Below are positions 18,323 through 28,600 of a stretch of DNA of 58,612 nt, piece after piece. Below the pieces are notes generated by a model. The model was not told the DNA's origin and made no database searches. It saw only the letters and a list, made by a program, of their open reading frames with translations. A program made the translations under genes and the position numbers. Numbering within the stretch: the first letter of the stretch is position 1; each line of letters opens with the position of its first letter. The DNA comes from an uncultured Oscillospiraceae bacterium (GTDB lineage: Bacteria; Bacillota; Clostridia; Oscillospirales; Ruminococcaceae): assembly GCA_934448295.1 (NCBI GenBank), contig CAKSEY010000019.1, positions 1 through 58,612 on the forward strand, in the 5' to 3' direction.

Positions 18323-18352
18323 TATAATATGTCAAATTTCTTAAGAAAGGTA

Positions 18353-18381
18353 TTGAATTATTGGAATTAAAATGATATAAT
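18353..18381 (+). promoter_or_regulatory. Promoter for the giant helicase gene
   Basis: TTGAAT (18353-18358), 17-bp spacer, TATAAT (18376-18381), 33 bases before the ATG at 18414. The second half of the module may have its own transcript. Confidence 0.65.
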
Positions 18382-18413
18382 AATATTGACATAAAGTGAC
18401 AGGCGGTGACACA

Positions 18414-21400
18414 ATGAGCAAAATCGTATTCATCGACAGCGAAATCAGCCACGGCGGCGAAATATGCGACCTCGGCGCGGTAAAGCCCGAGGGCGGCAGG
18501 CTGCATACCACATTGCAGAATGAATTTTCGGCGTTCGCGTCGGGCTGCAAGTACGTCTGCGGACACAACCTTATCGCGCACGATCTGAAATACGTCGGTC
18601 GGCTGATTCTCGGTGACTACACGCCGATCGATACGCTCACGATATCGCCCCTGCTGTTCCCGAAGAAGCCCTATCACCACCTGCTCAAGGATTACAAGAT
18701 ACAGACCGAACAGCTCAACGACCCCGCCAACGACGCGGCGCTGTGCATGGAGCTTTTCTTTGACGAGGTGGAGGCTTTCAGCCAGCTTGACGACAGCCTG
18801 AAAGCGATTTATTTCGCCCTGCTTGAAATACGCCGCGAGTACATCGGATTTTTCGATTATGTCGATTACGCCGGCGCAGAGGACGCGGAGAGCCTTATCC
18901 GCGGGTATTTTTCCGATAGTATCTGCATGAGCGCCGACCTGCCGTCGCTGATTTCGCGCTATCCCGTGGAGCTAGCCTACTGCCTTGCGCTGATAAGCGC
19001 CGACGACCGCTACTCCCTTATTCCGCACTGGGTGCACAGGAGTTTCCCCGCCGTTGAATACGTTATGAGGGCGCTCCGCGGAACGCCCTGCAACCACTGT
19101 CCGTTCTGCCTGCGGGAGCATGATGTCCGCGCCGGGCTGAAACAGTATTTCGGATATGATGGATTCCGCACCTACGACGGCGAGCCACTTCAGGAAAGAG
19201 CCGCGCAGGCGGCTGTTGAAAGCAAATCTCTTATCGCCGTATTCCCGACCGGCGGCGGAAAATCCGTGACGTTCCAGCTTCCCGCGCTGATGGCTGGAGA
19301 TACCTGCCGCGGACTTACCGTGGTTATCTCGCCGCTTCAGTCGCTGATGAAAGACCAGGTGGACAACCTTGCCGAAAAGGGAATTTCCGACGCAGTGACG
19401 ATAAACGGAATGCTCGACCCCGTCGAGCGCGCCAGCGCAATTGAGCGCGTGCAGAGCGGTCAGGCGTCCCTGCTGTACATTTCGCCGGAATCCCTGCGCT
19501 CAAAGACCATCGAAAACCTTATGCTCAACCGCCACATAACCCGTTTCGTTATCGACGAGGCGCACTGCTTTTCGGCATGGGGGCAGGATTTCCGTGTGGA
19601 TTATCTCTACATAGGCGACTTTATCCGCGAGCTGCAGGAGAAAAAGAACCTCTCCGAGCCGATTCCCGTGTCCTGCTTCACCGCCACCGCAAAGCAGAAG
19701 GTAATCAGCGACATCAGCGATTATTTCCGCAATAAGCTCGGTATCGAGATGGAAATTTTCGCTTCGGGAGCGTCCCGCCGCAACCTGCGCTATGAGGTGC
19801 TTTACAAGGAAAACGACGATGAAAAATATCTCGCGCTCCGCAATCTGCTGACAACGAAAAACTGTCCCTCGATAGTCTACGTTTCAAAGGTCAAGCGGAC
19901 ATTCAGCATTGCGAAAAGGCTGAACGCGGACGGAATAAAGGCGCTTCCGTTCAACGGAAAGATGGACAAGAGCGAGAAAATCGCAAATCAGGAGCAATTC
20001 ATGAGCGGCGAGGTCAACGTTATCGTGGCGACCTCGGCTTTCGGCATGGGCGTGGATAAATCCGACGTCGGGCTTGTCGTGCATTTCGATATTTCGCCGT
20101 CGCTGGAGGACTATGTTCAGGAGGCGGGCAGAGCGGGGCGCGACGAGGATTTGCAGGCGGAATGCTATGTGCTGTTCAAGGACGAGGATCTGGACGGACA
20201 TTTCATGATGCTCAATCAGAGCAAGCTGTCCATCAAGGAGATAAACCAGATCTGGAAAGCGGTCAAGGAGTGTTCGCGATACCGCATGACATTCACGCGC
20301 TCGGCGCTGGAGCTTGCGCGGATCGCAGGCTGGAATGACGAGCAGGACGAAATCGAAACCCGTGTCACCAACGCGATTAACGCGCTGGAAACCGCAGGCT
20401 ACCTTAAACGCGGAAAGAACGTCCCGCGCGTTTTCGCTTCGAGCATTAACGCGAAAAGCTACATCGAAGCCGCCGAGAAGATAAACCATCTGAACACGCT
20501 GGACGACAGGTATAAGCAGTACGCCGCGAGGATAATCCGCTGTATGATTTCCGAGCGAAGCCGCGCCGACGCCGGCAACGAGGAAGCGGAGAGCCGCGTT
20601 GACCACATTTCCGACATTCTCGGAATCCCGATGGAGGACGTGGTGTTATGTATCGGAGCAATGCGCGAGGGCGGGATACTGACCAACGCAAACGACCTCA
20701 CCGCATATATCCGCAAAAACGACACCGTGCGTAAATCCACGAATATACTCAATCGCTATGCGGTGCTGGAGCGTTTTCTGCTGGGAAAGGTGAGCGGCGG
20801 CGCGGAGTATTACAACCTCAAGGATCTCAACGAGCAGGCGCAGAAAGAGCGCGTGCCCTCGGTTTCGGTGAAGTCGATAAGGACCCTGCTGTACTTCCTC
20901 ATGATCAAGGACTATGTGCAGAAATCGCACATTTCCGGGGAAACCGTGCAGATAGTTCCGACTGACGACATCGGGAAGATAAAGGCGAAGTCCGAGCTGC
21001 GCATTTCAGCTGCGGAGAAAATCCTGGAATTGCTTTACATCAGGGCGGACGAACTGAAATCCCCCGAAAAGGACGAAGTCCTTGTGGAATTTTCGGAGCT
21101 GGAGCTGCTGGAATACTGCCGCGAAAACCTGCTTGAAAAGCCCGAAGCCGAGGACATCAAGTCCGCGCTGCTCTATCTGTCGAAGATAGGCGCGATAGAC
21201 ATCGAGGGCGGATTCCTCGTGCTGTACAACGCCATGCAGATCACCCGTCTGGAGCGCAACAACAATATCCGCTACAAGACGGAGGATTACAGGCAGCTCA
21301 GCGAATTCTACAAGCAGAAGATACAGCAGATACACATCGTCGGCGAGTACGCAAACATGATGACCCGCGACTATGACGCGGCTCTGCGGTTCGTGTCCGA

Positions 21401-23177
21401 CTATTTCGGCATGGACTACAAGAAGTTCATCGGGAAGTATTTCGCAGGGCGGGAGGACGAGATTTCCCGCAACATCACCACCGAAAAATTCGACCGTATT
21501 TTCGGGCAGCTTTCGCCGCGCCAGCAGGAGATAATCAACGACAAGGATTCAAGGTACATCGTTGTCACCGCAGGTCCCGGAAGCGGAAAGACCACGCTGC
21601 TTGTCAGCAAGCTGGCGTCCCTCTACCAGATGGAGGACATCAAGCACGAGCAGTTACTTATGCTGACGTTTTCCCGCGCGGCGGCGACGGAATTCAGACA
21701 GCGGCTGACGGCGCTGATGGGCGGCGCGGTGCGCTATATGGACATCAAGACCTTCCACAGCTACTGCTTCGATATTACGGGGAGGGTAGGCTCGCTTGAA
21801 AATTCCGCAGATATAGTCAGACAGGCGGCGGAGATGATAGCCGCCGGCGAGGTCGAGCAGGGGCAGATAACCAAGACCGTCGCCGTGATCGACGAGGCGC
21901 AGGACATGGACGAAAACGAGTTCGCGCTGATAAAGGCGCTCATGGAGCGCAACGAGGATATGCGGGTTATCGCCGTGGGCGATGACGACCAGAATATCTA
22001 CGAGTTCCGCAATTCGAGCTCCGCGCACATGGCGAGCCTTATCACGGAGTATGGCGCGGCGCATTACAGCATGACCGACAACTACCGCAGTGCGCGCAGG
22101 ATAGTGGCGCTTGCGAATGCCTACGCGGCGAGGATAAATCACCGCTTGAAGGACGAGCCTATCCGCGCGGTGAAGAACGCCGACGGCGTTGTGAAGCTCA
22201 TAAAGCACGCGGCGCGGAACATGGACATTCCCGCTGCGGACTGCCTCCAGGCGACGTGGCACGGCGGTACGGCGGCTATTCTCACCAACACAAACGAGGA
22301 CGCCCTGCGTATGCTCGGACTGCTGACAAAGCGCGGCATTCCGGCGCGGCTTATCCAGAGCGGCGACGGATTCCGCATGAGCCAGCTTGCGGAGGTGAAG
22401 ATGTTCTGCAAGCTGCTGAGATCCGAATCTGCCGACGATTCGCCGATAATCCCCGAATCCGCATGGAACAGCGCAAGGGAGCGGCTGCGCAGCGGAATGT
22501 ACGCTGACAGCGCCTGCCTTGAAACGGTGCTGAATATGCTTGCGAAGTTCGAGGAGGTCAGCAATGGCGCGATGTACCGTTCGGATTTCGAGACGTTCAT
22601 TTTTGAGTCGGCGTACGAAACGTTCACGCCGCAGGAGCAGGATGCGGTGACTATCTCCACGATACATAAGGCAAAGGGCAGGGAGTTCGACAACGTGTAT
22701 CTCATGCTGAATCAGTCGGACGACAGCACTGACGAGAAACGGCGCAAGATATATGTCGGCATTACCCGTGCGAAGAACGAGCTGTATATCCACTACAACA
22801 GCGCGATTTTCGATGATATCTCCGCTGACGGCGCGGAGCATGAGAGCGATACTCAGGACTATCCCGAGCCCGAGGAGCTTGAAATGCAGCTTGGCATGAA
22901 AGATGTGTTCCTTGATTTCTTCATCGGGAAGAAAGCTGATGTTTTTAAGCTGAAAAGCGGCGATGAATTAGAGATACGCGGGGATTTCCTTTATGCGAAC
23001 GGGAAACGGCTTGTAATTCCGTCGAATGCGGTTAGGGAGAAGCTTGCAGGCCTGCGCGAAAGAGGATACAGACCGTACAGGGCGCAGGTTAATTTCATCG
23101 TCGAGTGGGTGAAGAAAGAAACAGGAGAATCCGCGGCGGTCATACTGCCGAATATCCGGCTGAGAAGAATGAGGTGA
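18414..23177 (+). CDS. Exonuclease-RecQ-UvrD triple-fusion helicase
   Basis: A 1587-residue protein. Residues 1-115 form a DEDD 3'-5' exonuclease: D8/E10 (FIDSE), D57 in GHNLIAHD and D107 in DPANDAA, with Asn where DEDDh enzymes have His. After a small CNHCPFC cluster comes a RecQ helicase: Walker A TGGGKS (Lys 283), DEAH from residue 381, QEAGRAGRDE. From about residue 1030 there is a superfamily 1 UvrD/Rep helicase: GPGSGKT at 1054, DEAQD at 1160, GDDDQNIYEFR, STIHKAKGREF and VGITRAKNE. Two opposed helicase types plus a nuclease in one chain resemble a one-protein RecBCD. Start 18414 has a GGTGA site; a GTG at 18396 is possible. Confidence 0.9.
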   Translation: MSKIVFIDSEISHGGEICDLGAVKPEGGRLHTTLQNEFSAFASGCKYVCGHNLIAHDLKYVGRLILGDYTPIDTLTISPLLFPKKPYHHLLKDYKIQTEQLNDPANDAALCMELFFDEVEAFSQLDDSLKAIYFALLEIRREYIGFFDYVDYAGAEDAESLIRGYFSDSICMSADLPSLISRYPVELAYCLALISADDRYSLIPHWVHRSFPAVEYVMRALRGTPCNHCPFCLREHDVRAGLKQYFGYDGFRTYDGEPLQERAAQAAVESKSLIAVFPTGGGKSVTFQLPALMAGDTCRGLTVVISPLQSLMKDQVDNLAEKGISDAVTINGMLDPVERASAIERVQSGQASLLYISPESLRSKTIENLMLNRHITRFVIDEAHCFSAWGQDFRVDYLYIGDFIRELQEKKNLSEPIPVSCFTATAKQKVISDISDYFRNKLGIEMEIFASGASRRNLRYEVLYKENDDEKYLALRNLLTTKNCPSIVYVSKVKRTFSIAKRLNADGIKALPFNGKMDKSEKIANQEQFMSGEVNVIVATSAFGMGVDKSDVGLVVHFDISPSLEDYVQEAGRAGRDEDLQAECYVLFKDEDLDGHFMMLNQSKLSIKEINQIWKAVKECSRYRMTFTRSALELARIAGWNDEQDEIETRVTNAINALETAGYLKRGKNVPRVFASSINAKSYIEAAEKINHLNTLDDRYKQYAARIIRCMISERSRADAGNEEAESRVDHISDILGIPMEDVVLCIGAMREGGILTNANDLTAYIRKNDTVRKSTNILNRYAVLERFLLGKVSGGAEYYNLKDLNEQAQKERVPSVSVKSIRTLLYFLMIKDYVQKSHISGETVQIVPTDDIGKIKAKSELRISAAEKILELLYIRADELKSPEKDEVLVEFSELELLEYCRENLLEKPEAEDIKSALLYLSKIGAIDIEGGFLVLYNAMQITRLERNNNIRYKTEDYRQLSEFYKQKIQQIHIVGEYANMMTRDYDAALRFVSDYFGMDYKKFIGKYFAGREDEISRNITTEKFDRIFGQLSPRQQEIINDKDSRYIVVTAGPGSGKTTLLVSKLASLYQMEDIKHEQLLMLTFSRAAATEFRQRLTALMGGAVRYMDIKTFHSYCFDITGRVGSLENSADIVRQAAEMIAAGEVEQGQITKTVAVIDEAQDMDENEFALIKALMERNEDMRVIAVGDDDQNIYEFRNSSSAHMASLITEYGAAHYSMTDNYRSARRIVALANAYAARINHRLKDEPIRAVKNADGVVKLIKHAARNMDIPAADCLQATWHGGTAAILTNTNEDALRMLGLLTKRGIPARLIQSGDGFRMSQLAEVKMFCKLLRSESADDSPIIPESAWNSARERLRSGMYADSACLETVLNMLAKFEEVSNGAMYRSDFETFIFESAYETFTPQEQDAVTISTIHKAKGREFDNVYLMLNQSDDSTDEKRRKIYVGITRAKNELYIHYNSAIFDDISADGAEHESDTQDYPEPEELEMQLGMKDVFLDFFIGKKADVFKLKSGDELEIRGDFLYANGKRLVIPSNAVREKLAGLRERGYRPYRAQVNFIVEWVKKETGESAAVILPNIRLRRMR

Positions 23178-23181
23178 CATA

Positions 23182-23796
23182 ATGACGGAGCTTGAAACAA
23201 TGATACGCGCGGAATCCTATATTCGCAAGATGGCGGACGGGATAAATCCCATCACGAATGAGCCTGCGGCTGACTGCGACATGGTGAACAACGTTCGCAT
23301 AACGCGCTGTCTGTACTATGTTTCGGATATCCTGCGACAGGTTATCGACAACGACGGGGTGATAAAGAAAAAGTCCGGCGGCTCGGGCAAAAAGGCGGAT
23401 TTTTTCATCACCGATGAACAGCGTAGGGATTTGACGGAATTTGACCGCCCTGCGTATGCCAGCGAACTGGCTGAAAAAATCAATGCAGTTACGGAGATAA
23501 ATAACTGCAAGAAATTCGCCGCGAAATGGGTCACGGAGTATTTTGTCAGCATTGGTCTGCTGTGTATTGACGATGATTCCAAACGCGCTACCGAGGCAGG
23601 AGCGGAGCTTGGTGTTATTTCTGAAAAAAGGCGTTCAAGCTATACGCATAGGGAGTACTGGGTCAACGCTTATTCCCCCGAAGCGCAGCGTTTCATTATC
23701 GACAATATTGATCCCATAGTCGCTTTCGCAAAATCGCCGCAGTACAAACAGCAGACCCACCCGGACAGCACAGGCGATGGCGCTGTGACGGAGTGA
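23182..23796 (+). CDS. Small partner protein of the helicase module, unknown
   Basis: A 204-residue soluble protein with no recognised domain. It starts four bases after the giant helicase stop (GAGGTGA as ribosome site), so it is translationally coupled. The N-terminal half is helical with VRITRCLYYVSDILRQVID; the middle has a Lys/Gly-rich stretch (KKKSGGSGKKADFF) that could contact nucleic acid; the C-terminus is polar. No membrane segment or signal peptide. The tight coupling suggests an accessory subunit. Confidence 0.7.
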   Translation: MTELETMIRAESYIRKMADGINPITNEPAADCDMVNNVRITRCLYYVSDILRQVIDNDGVIKKKSGGSGKKADFFITDEQRRDLTEFDRPAYASELAEKINAVTEINNCKKFAAKWVTEYFVSIGLLCIDDDSKRATEAGAELGVISEKRRSSYTHREYWVNAYSPEAQRFIIDNIDPIVAFAKSPQYKQQTHPDSTGDGAVTE

Positions 23797-23799
23797 CAG

Positions 23800-24050
23800 G
23801 GAGTCCCGGATTTCAAGACCAGGTGGAGCTCCTTGATGAACGCTTCGGACAGCTTTTTACTGCGGTTCTCGATGATTAAGTCGATGCAGCGCGCGTGGGC
23901 TTGGCCGCATTCTCAGGGATTTCCGGTCAGGAGCGCGCCCTATATGAGCCCCTGCGCACAGTAATTCCGGACGCTGCGTTCAGACAGGCTCCACAGCTCC
24001 GCGACGTCGAGGGCGGCGAGCTTGTGTTCCTCACAAAGAACGGCTGGGGA
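23800..24050 (-). pseudogene. Relic of a third fic gene
   Basis: On the minus strand one frame reads KLAALDVAELWSLSERSVRN followed by YCAQGL, the N-terminal HTH seen in one group of Fic proteins. Two stops and an apparent deletion lead to LIIENRSKKLSEAFIKELHL, the Fic N-terminal helices before the catalytic domain. The HPFxxGNGR core is gone. Its position just after the helicase module suggests an old insertion or replacement event. Confidence 0.7.
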
Positions 24051-24125
24051 CGCTAGGTAAATTGGTGCGTTTGCTATAGTATCGCACACTAACGGGTATA
24101 TTATGCGCTAAGCTGCGACCGCTGT

Positions 24126-24154
24126 TTGACATTTTGCGTGCGGAGTGCTATAAT
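24126..24154 (+). promoter_or_regulatory. Promoter before the acetyltransferase fragment
   Basis: TTGACA (24126-24131), 17-bp spacer, TATAAT (24149-24154): full consensus, 36 bases before the ATG. The spacer resembles that of the promoter at 43190. Confidence 0.75.
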
Positions 24155-24190
24155 TGTTTCGGTGGCTAACAGTATGATAAGGAGAGCCTA

Positions 24191-24385
24191 ATGGAAAAAA
24201 TCGAAGTATTGACATTCGGTGATGAATTGTGGAACAGGGTGATAAAGCATGCGGAAACCTGCTCGTGGGGAGCAGGTCGAGTTCTTGCAGGAAAGATGAG
24301 AGCGAACGACTTTGAAGCCAACGAAAAAAGAATACAAGTGAATATAAAGACATACAATGGCGTTTGTTGCAGTACTTTCAAATAG
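24191..24385 (+). pseudogene. GNAT acetyltransferase, N-terminal fragment
   Basis: It starts at ATG 24191 with AAGGAGAG upstream. The first 50 residues (VIKHAETCSWGAGRVLAGKM and the following RANDFEANE) match the N-terminus of a GNAT family common in Clostridia. The frame ends after 64 codons, before the acetyl-CoA site, exactly where the convergent jetD gene ends (overlap of eight bases). The downstream half was probably replaced when the Wadjet operon arrived. Confidence 0.7.
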
Positions 24386-25628
24386 ATTGTTGGTCATTTT
24401 TGACCCTGTCCCAATTATCAATAAATATCTCCTGCTCAACGGTTACACCGTGCTTTGCAATCAGATCAATTACGTCATAGAAAACCTGATATTGCGGTTT
24501 TTCTTTCAGTTTGAGAAGCTTTTCAATATAGTTATCGCTTCTTGCAAGCCCCTGTGCTCTGTATTTTTCAAAGCAGACAGCGTCCATGTTGAGCGGTTCG
24601 AGCGTGGGAAAGATGTTGTTTTTCAGCCTGACGAACATATTGAATCCGCCCATGTCGATATCTCCCCAGTAGTATACTTTTTCGTAAGAGATAGCTCTGC
24701 TGATAAGCTCAAAGAATTTCCCGCGGCAGTGGCTGTATAAACCGCCGTGATATATGACAAGTTCATTTTCTGCGCGGCTGTTCAGGCAGTATTCGGAGTA
24801 GTTGGTCTTGTTCTCAATGAATATTACGCGCTTGACATTGCGTAGCTCAATATTGCTTATTTCATTGAGACAGTCGCTGGATATGCAGGCGCCGTTTTTG
24901 ATGGGGGAAAAATCAACGCTGCCATCAATAAAGCATATCATCATATTCCCGCAGAACTCAAATATCTCCGGCATTTTTATGATCCCCAGATGTGACAGTA
25001 TTTCGCGTTCAGACAGCTTTTCAATATCTGTTTCGGATATTACGGGGTCGTATTTTTTTGCTATTGAAATGACAGGCTTCATGATGTCTTTTTCAAAACG
25101 CTTGGAATCCGCGTATAATCTGACGCTTGCCAGGCGCATTGTAATGCTTTGTCCGTTAAGAGTGTAAATAAGCTCAAGCGCACTGAGCAGATCAGATATA
25201 AATTGCTGTTCCTTGCTCCATATGCCGGTAAGTTTGTGCATTTCAATATCCGCCAGAGCGTCGTCAAGGAAGCTGCGTATCCAGCCGTCGCGGACGGTTT
25301 GTTCGGCTTTTGAAATCGCGGCTTTTACACGCTCCAGAGCCTGATGCTTGTCCTCGCGTCCCACATATGAATAGGCTTGTTCTACATTCTCCAGAACAAG
25401 CCATATTCTGCCTGCAACGTGACCCGGTATTTCCCATTTAAAGTCTATCAAACCTCTAGATTGAAGCGTGCGCAGCTCTGACAGAAGCTCCTCGTAATCC
25501 GGAGATTCACAGTCGGGGAGCTTAAAGGAGCGTTTCAGAAATACCTTTTTTCCCGCGTTTCCGCTGAAATTCCCGCTGTTTTCATAGCTTGTCAGGAGCT
25601 CGTTAAGAATCGCTTTGCCGTATTTCAT
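24378..25628 (-). CDS. jetD: Wadjet JetD, TOPRIM-type nuclease subunit
   Basis: A 416-residue protein with the DUF3322/DUF2220 layout. The C-terminal TOPRIM fold shows IFIENKTNY (catalytic Glu) and YYWGDIDMGGF (D-x-D). In Wadjet, JetD cuts plasmid DNA after the JetABC SMC complex senses small closed circles. The start is ATG 25628, overlapping the jetC stop by four bases (ATGA) with GGGAG upstream; the open frame reaches 25721 but that part lies inside jetC. Last gene of the operon. Confidence 0.9.
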   Translation of the reverse strand: MKYGKAILNELLTSYENSGNFSGNAGKKVFLKRSFKLPDCESPDYEELLSELRTLQSRGLIDFKWEIPGHVAGRIWLVLENVEQAYSYVGREDKHQALERVKAAISKAEQTVRDGWIRSFLDDALADIEMHKLTGIWSKEQQFISDLLSALELIYTLNGQSITMRLASVRLYADSKRFEKDIMKPVISIAKKYDPVISETDIEKLSEREILSHLGIIKMPEIFEFCGNMMICFIDGSVDFSPIKNGACISSDCLNEISNIELRNVKRVIFIENKTNYSEYCLNSRAENELVIYHGGLYSHCRGKFFELISRAISYEKVYYWGDIDMGGFNMFVRLKNNIFPTLEPLNMDAVCFEKYRAQGLARSDNYIEKLLKLKEKPQYQVFYDVIDLIAKHGVTVEQEIFIDNWDRVKNDQQSI

Positions 25629-28600
25629 TGCGGTACTCCCATTTCCTTTTTCCATTCGATCACAGTGGAGCGATACGCGTTCCCGTCCGGCTGTTTGTCC
25701 ACCAGCAGAGTTCTGTCGCACAGCGGTACTATATCTCCCGCCTTATCGGTGGGGGAGCAGATGATAGCCTGAAGTCCGAAATGTCTTAGCATTGAGATGC
25801 ACTCGGTAATGCGTTCCGGATCCATTTTGTTGAATGCCTCATCGAATATTACCAGACGCATTGTGTTGTCCATCTGATTGCGTGTGTCGTTTACCTTGTA
25901 AAGCTGAACGAACGAAGCAAGCATTGCCACATAGAACGGCGTCTGAATTTCTCCGCCGGACTTTGAAAAAATGGTTTTGGACAGCGGCTCAACGATTCCA
26001 TTCGAATCCTTTTGCAGAATATCGAATGTCAGGTAGGTACTGTATCTGCTGAGTCTGTCAACGGCTTCCGCTGCGGCTGCGTCAGAGCGGTCGAAAGATT
26101 CAAGCTGTGCAAACAAGTTGTCGATGGTATCCTTGTATTTGTTCATGAATTCGTAGCTGAACAGGTTCTCTCCCTCTTCAGCGGCCATTATCATGCTGTA
26201 ATATTCAATATAATCAGGGTCAGGCTTGCACTCGAACGAATAGGTGTTGTTGCCGAATTTCGCTTTTCTCAGCGCCCGATTGAGCTCGCTGATCTGATCA
26301 ATGACAGTTTTTATGTTGGCTTTAAGCTTGTTTAAAAAGTCGTTTTTGAAGCTTATCATCGCCGTTTCCTTGGCTTTGGCGATCCGTTCGATATAGTCCG
26401 GAAGCTGAATATCCTTTACATTCTGATGATCCCTGTCATACTCGTCATTGGTTTCAACATTTGAGATGTCGAGGGAGAAATGAAATTCCTGATTGTATTC
26501 ACCGCGCAGCTTTCGGAGCTCGTTTTCTGCGTTTATCAGCAAAGAGCCGGTGCCTTTTACTGGCTGTAAGAATGAGCTTGAAACCCTTTCCGGCGAGCCG
26601 TACTGCTCAAGCTTTTCGAAATACGCAGGTCGTCCGGTCTGCTCAACGAATTCATCGGAGAAGTCCTCATGCAGCTTTGCTTCAAGCGTTTTGACATTGT
26701 CTGACAGCGCAGGGATCGTCTGCTCCGTATAGTTCTGGTAGTCGTGTTCTGCAACGCCCTTATTTACGGACAGGGCGTTCTGCGCTTTGGTTATCTGTGA
26801 AAGCTCGGCTTTTACCTTGCGGATAGCGGATTCTATTTCAGCCAGCTTTGCGTTGTCTATTCTGGAGAGCTGATTTTCTATTTCTGCAAGTTCACTCCTT
26901 ATTTCCGGAAGCCTGCCATATGCTTCATAGGCGGACGGGGCAGTGTTTTCTATGAATTCCTGTGTAATGAACCAATCATCGAAAAACGGCTTCATATTGC
27001 GTATGTGTCTACATATTTCCTGGATCTCCGCATTACAGAGCACAAGCTCGTTTTCCGCCTGCCTGAGCTGTATCTCTACCGATTGGCTGCCGATAAACGG
27101 CTTGGTGTAATGGCGCGGGTTGATGGGCTTTACCGAATATCTGCGGTATACCATGCAGTCGCGGGTGACAGATGTGCGGTATTTCTGGATATCCTTATCA
27201 TCATAGCAGCGCATAACTCTTCCGAGCAGGAAATCAAGATACGCCCTGACATACTTGTCGTCGCAGCTTACCACCTGAGCCATGGAGCCGCTCATGACAG
27301 TCTGCTGGTCGATAAACACCTTTTCAAGATCGACAATGGAGAAATCATACACGTCTATCTGCTTGCAGACGCGCTTATAAATATAAAACGCGTCCATAAA
27401 GTATTCCGGCGCGACGATGATGTTCATTCTGTCGTTGGCGAGGATACCCTCCGCTGCGTTTTTCCATTCCTCGTCGGTCACTTCGATGAGGTCTGCAAGA
27501 AAATCGACCTTTATATCCTTCCCGTGTTTTTCGGATAGTCCGCGCTGTATGGCATTTTTCAGGCTTCTGGCTTTTGCCGGATAGTCCTTCTGCTTGTTAT
27601 GAAGCTTGGATATCGTTTCTTCTAGCTGCGACTTTTCTGCTAACTTGGCAGTTTTTCTTACTGAAAAATCGTCCAGGACGGGTCTGGCTTTCTGGCTGGC
27701 GGAGGAATAAAGCTCTTTAATATTCGAGAAGTGCTGGACTGAGGTTTCACCAATGGATTTTTCAGAGAAAGCTGAAATTCTTTTCAGCATTTTCCGGAGG
27801 TTTTCTATTTCGGCGGAGGTTTCCGGCTCAGAGATCTCTTCAAGTATCACGTCGCACCTTCCGACCCATTTCCCGGAATTGCGGTTTATGGCTGAAATGA
27901 AATTCTGCTCTTTTTCCTGTTCGCTCCCCAGTTCCCTGAGCCTGGAGCGCTTCCGCTCTTCAAGCAGTTCTTTCTGGCTTTCGTTCAGGAATTGGTTTCT
28001 TTCGTTTTCCAGCCTGTTTTTTTCAGTCTCCAGCGAGGCGGCGGAAGCAGACATCTGTTCTCCCTGCTGCTTATATTCATTTATGCGCCGGGAAAGCTCT
28101 TTTGCACGCTCCTCGGCCTGGGTCAGCTTTTCTTCGGTGCACTGATAATTGCCGTAATCTATGAAAAACTGCTGAAGCTTTTTCCTTGCCCGCAGCTTCT
28201 GCACCTCGCTGTATTCACCGCATATTTTCGTCAGTGATTCCAGGCGCTTTTCCATGCGCTTTGCCTGCTGCTCGGTTTCCTGATAGCTGCGGATATCCTC
28301 CTGCATTCCGTATGTGTCGATATTCTTTTCGACATCGCATATGTTGGTGGTGATGAATTCCTCTATATTGTTTATCGGTTCAAATGCTATCGCCTTGCGG
28401 AGCATGGAAAACAGCTTTGCTTCGTGGACGTTTGTACGTCTTAGAACTCCGCTGTTGTAGTCTTTCACCGTATCGAACGACTGGAATTTCGACGCGGGAT
28501 AGTTCTGCCTGCCCCACTTGATGAATGACGAGCAGTCAACGGTTTTTCCGTCTTTAATAAACTGCTCTGACGGGAGCATATCATTGAGAATAAAGAACCG

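Noticed and set aside
21654..22841. 395-codon minus-strand frame inside the giant helicase gene
   Set aside because: Shadow of the UvrD part in a GC-biased stretch; no start signal and no motif.
25629..25721. Longer JetD start
   Set aside because: The extra 31 residues are jetC sequence in another frame; the ATGA junction with a ribosome site is the real start.
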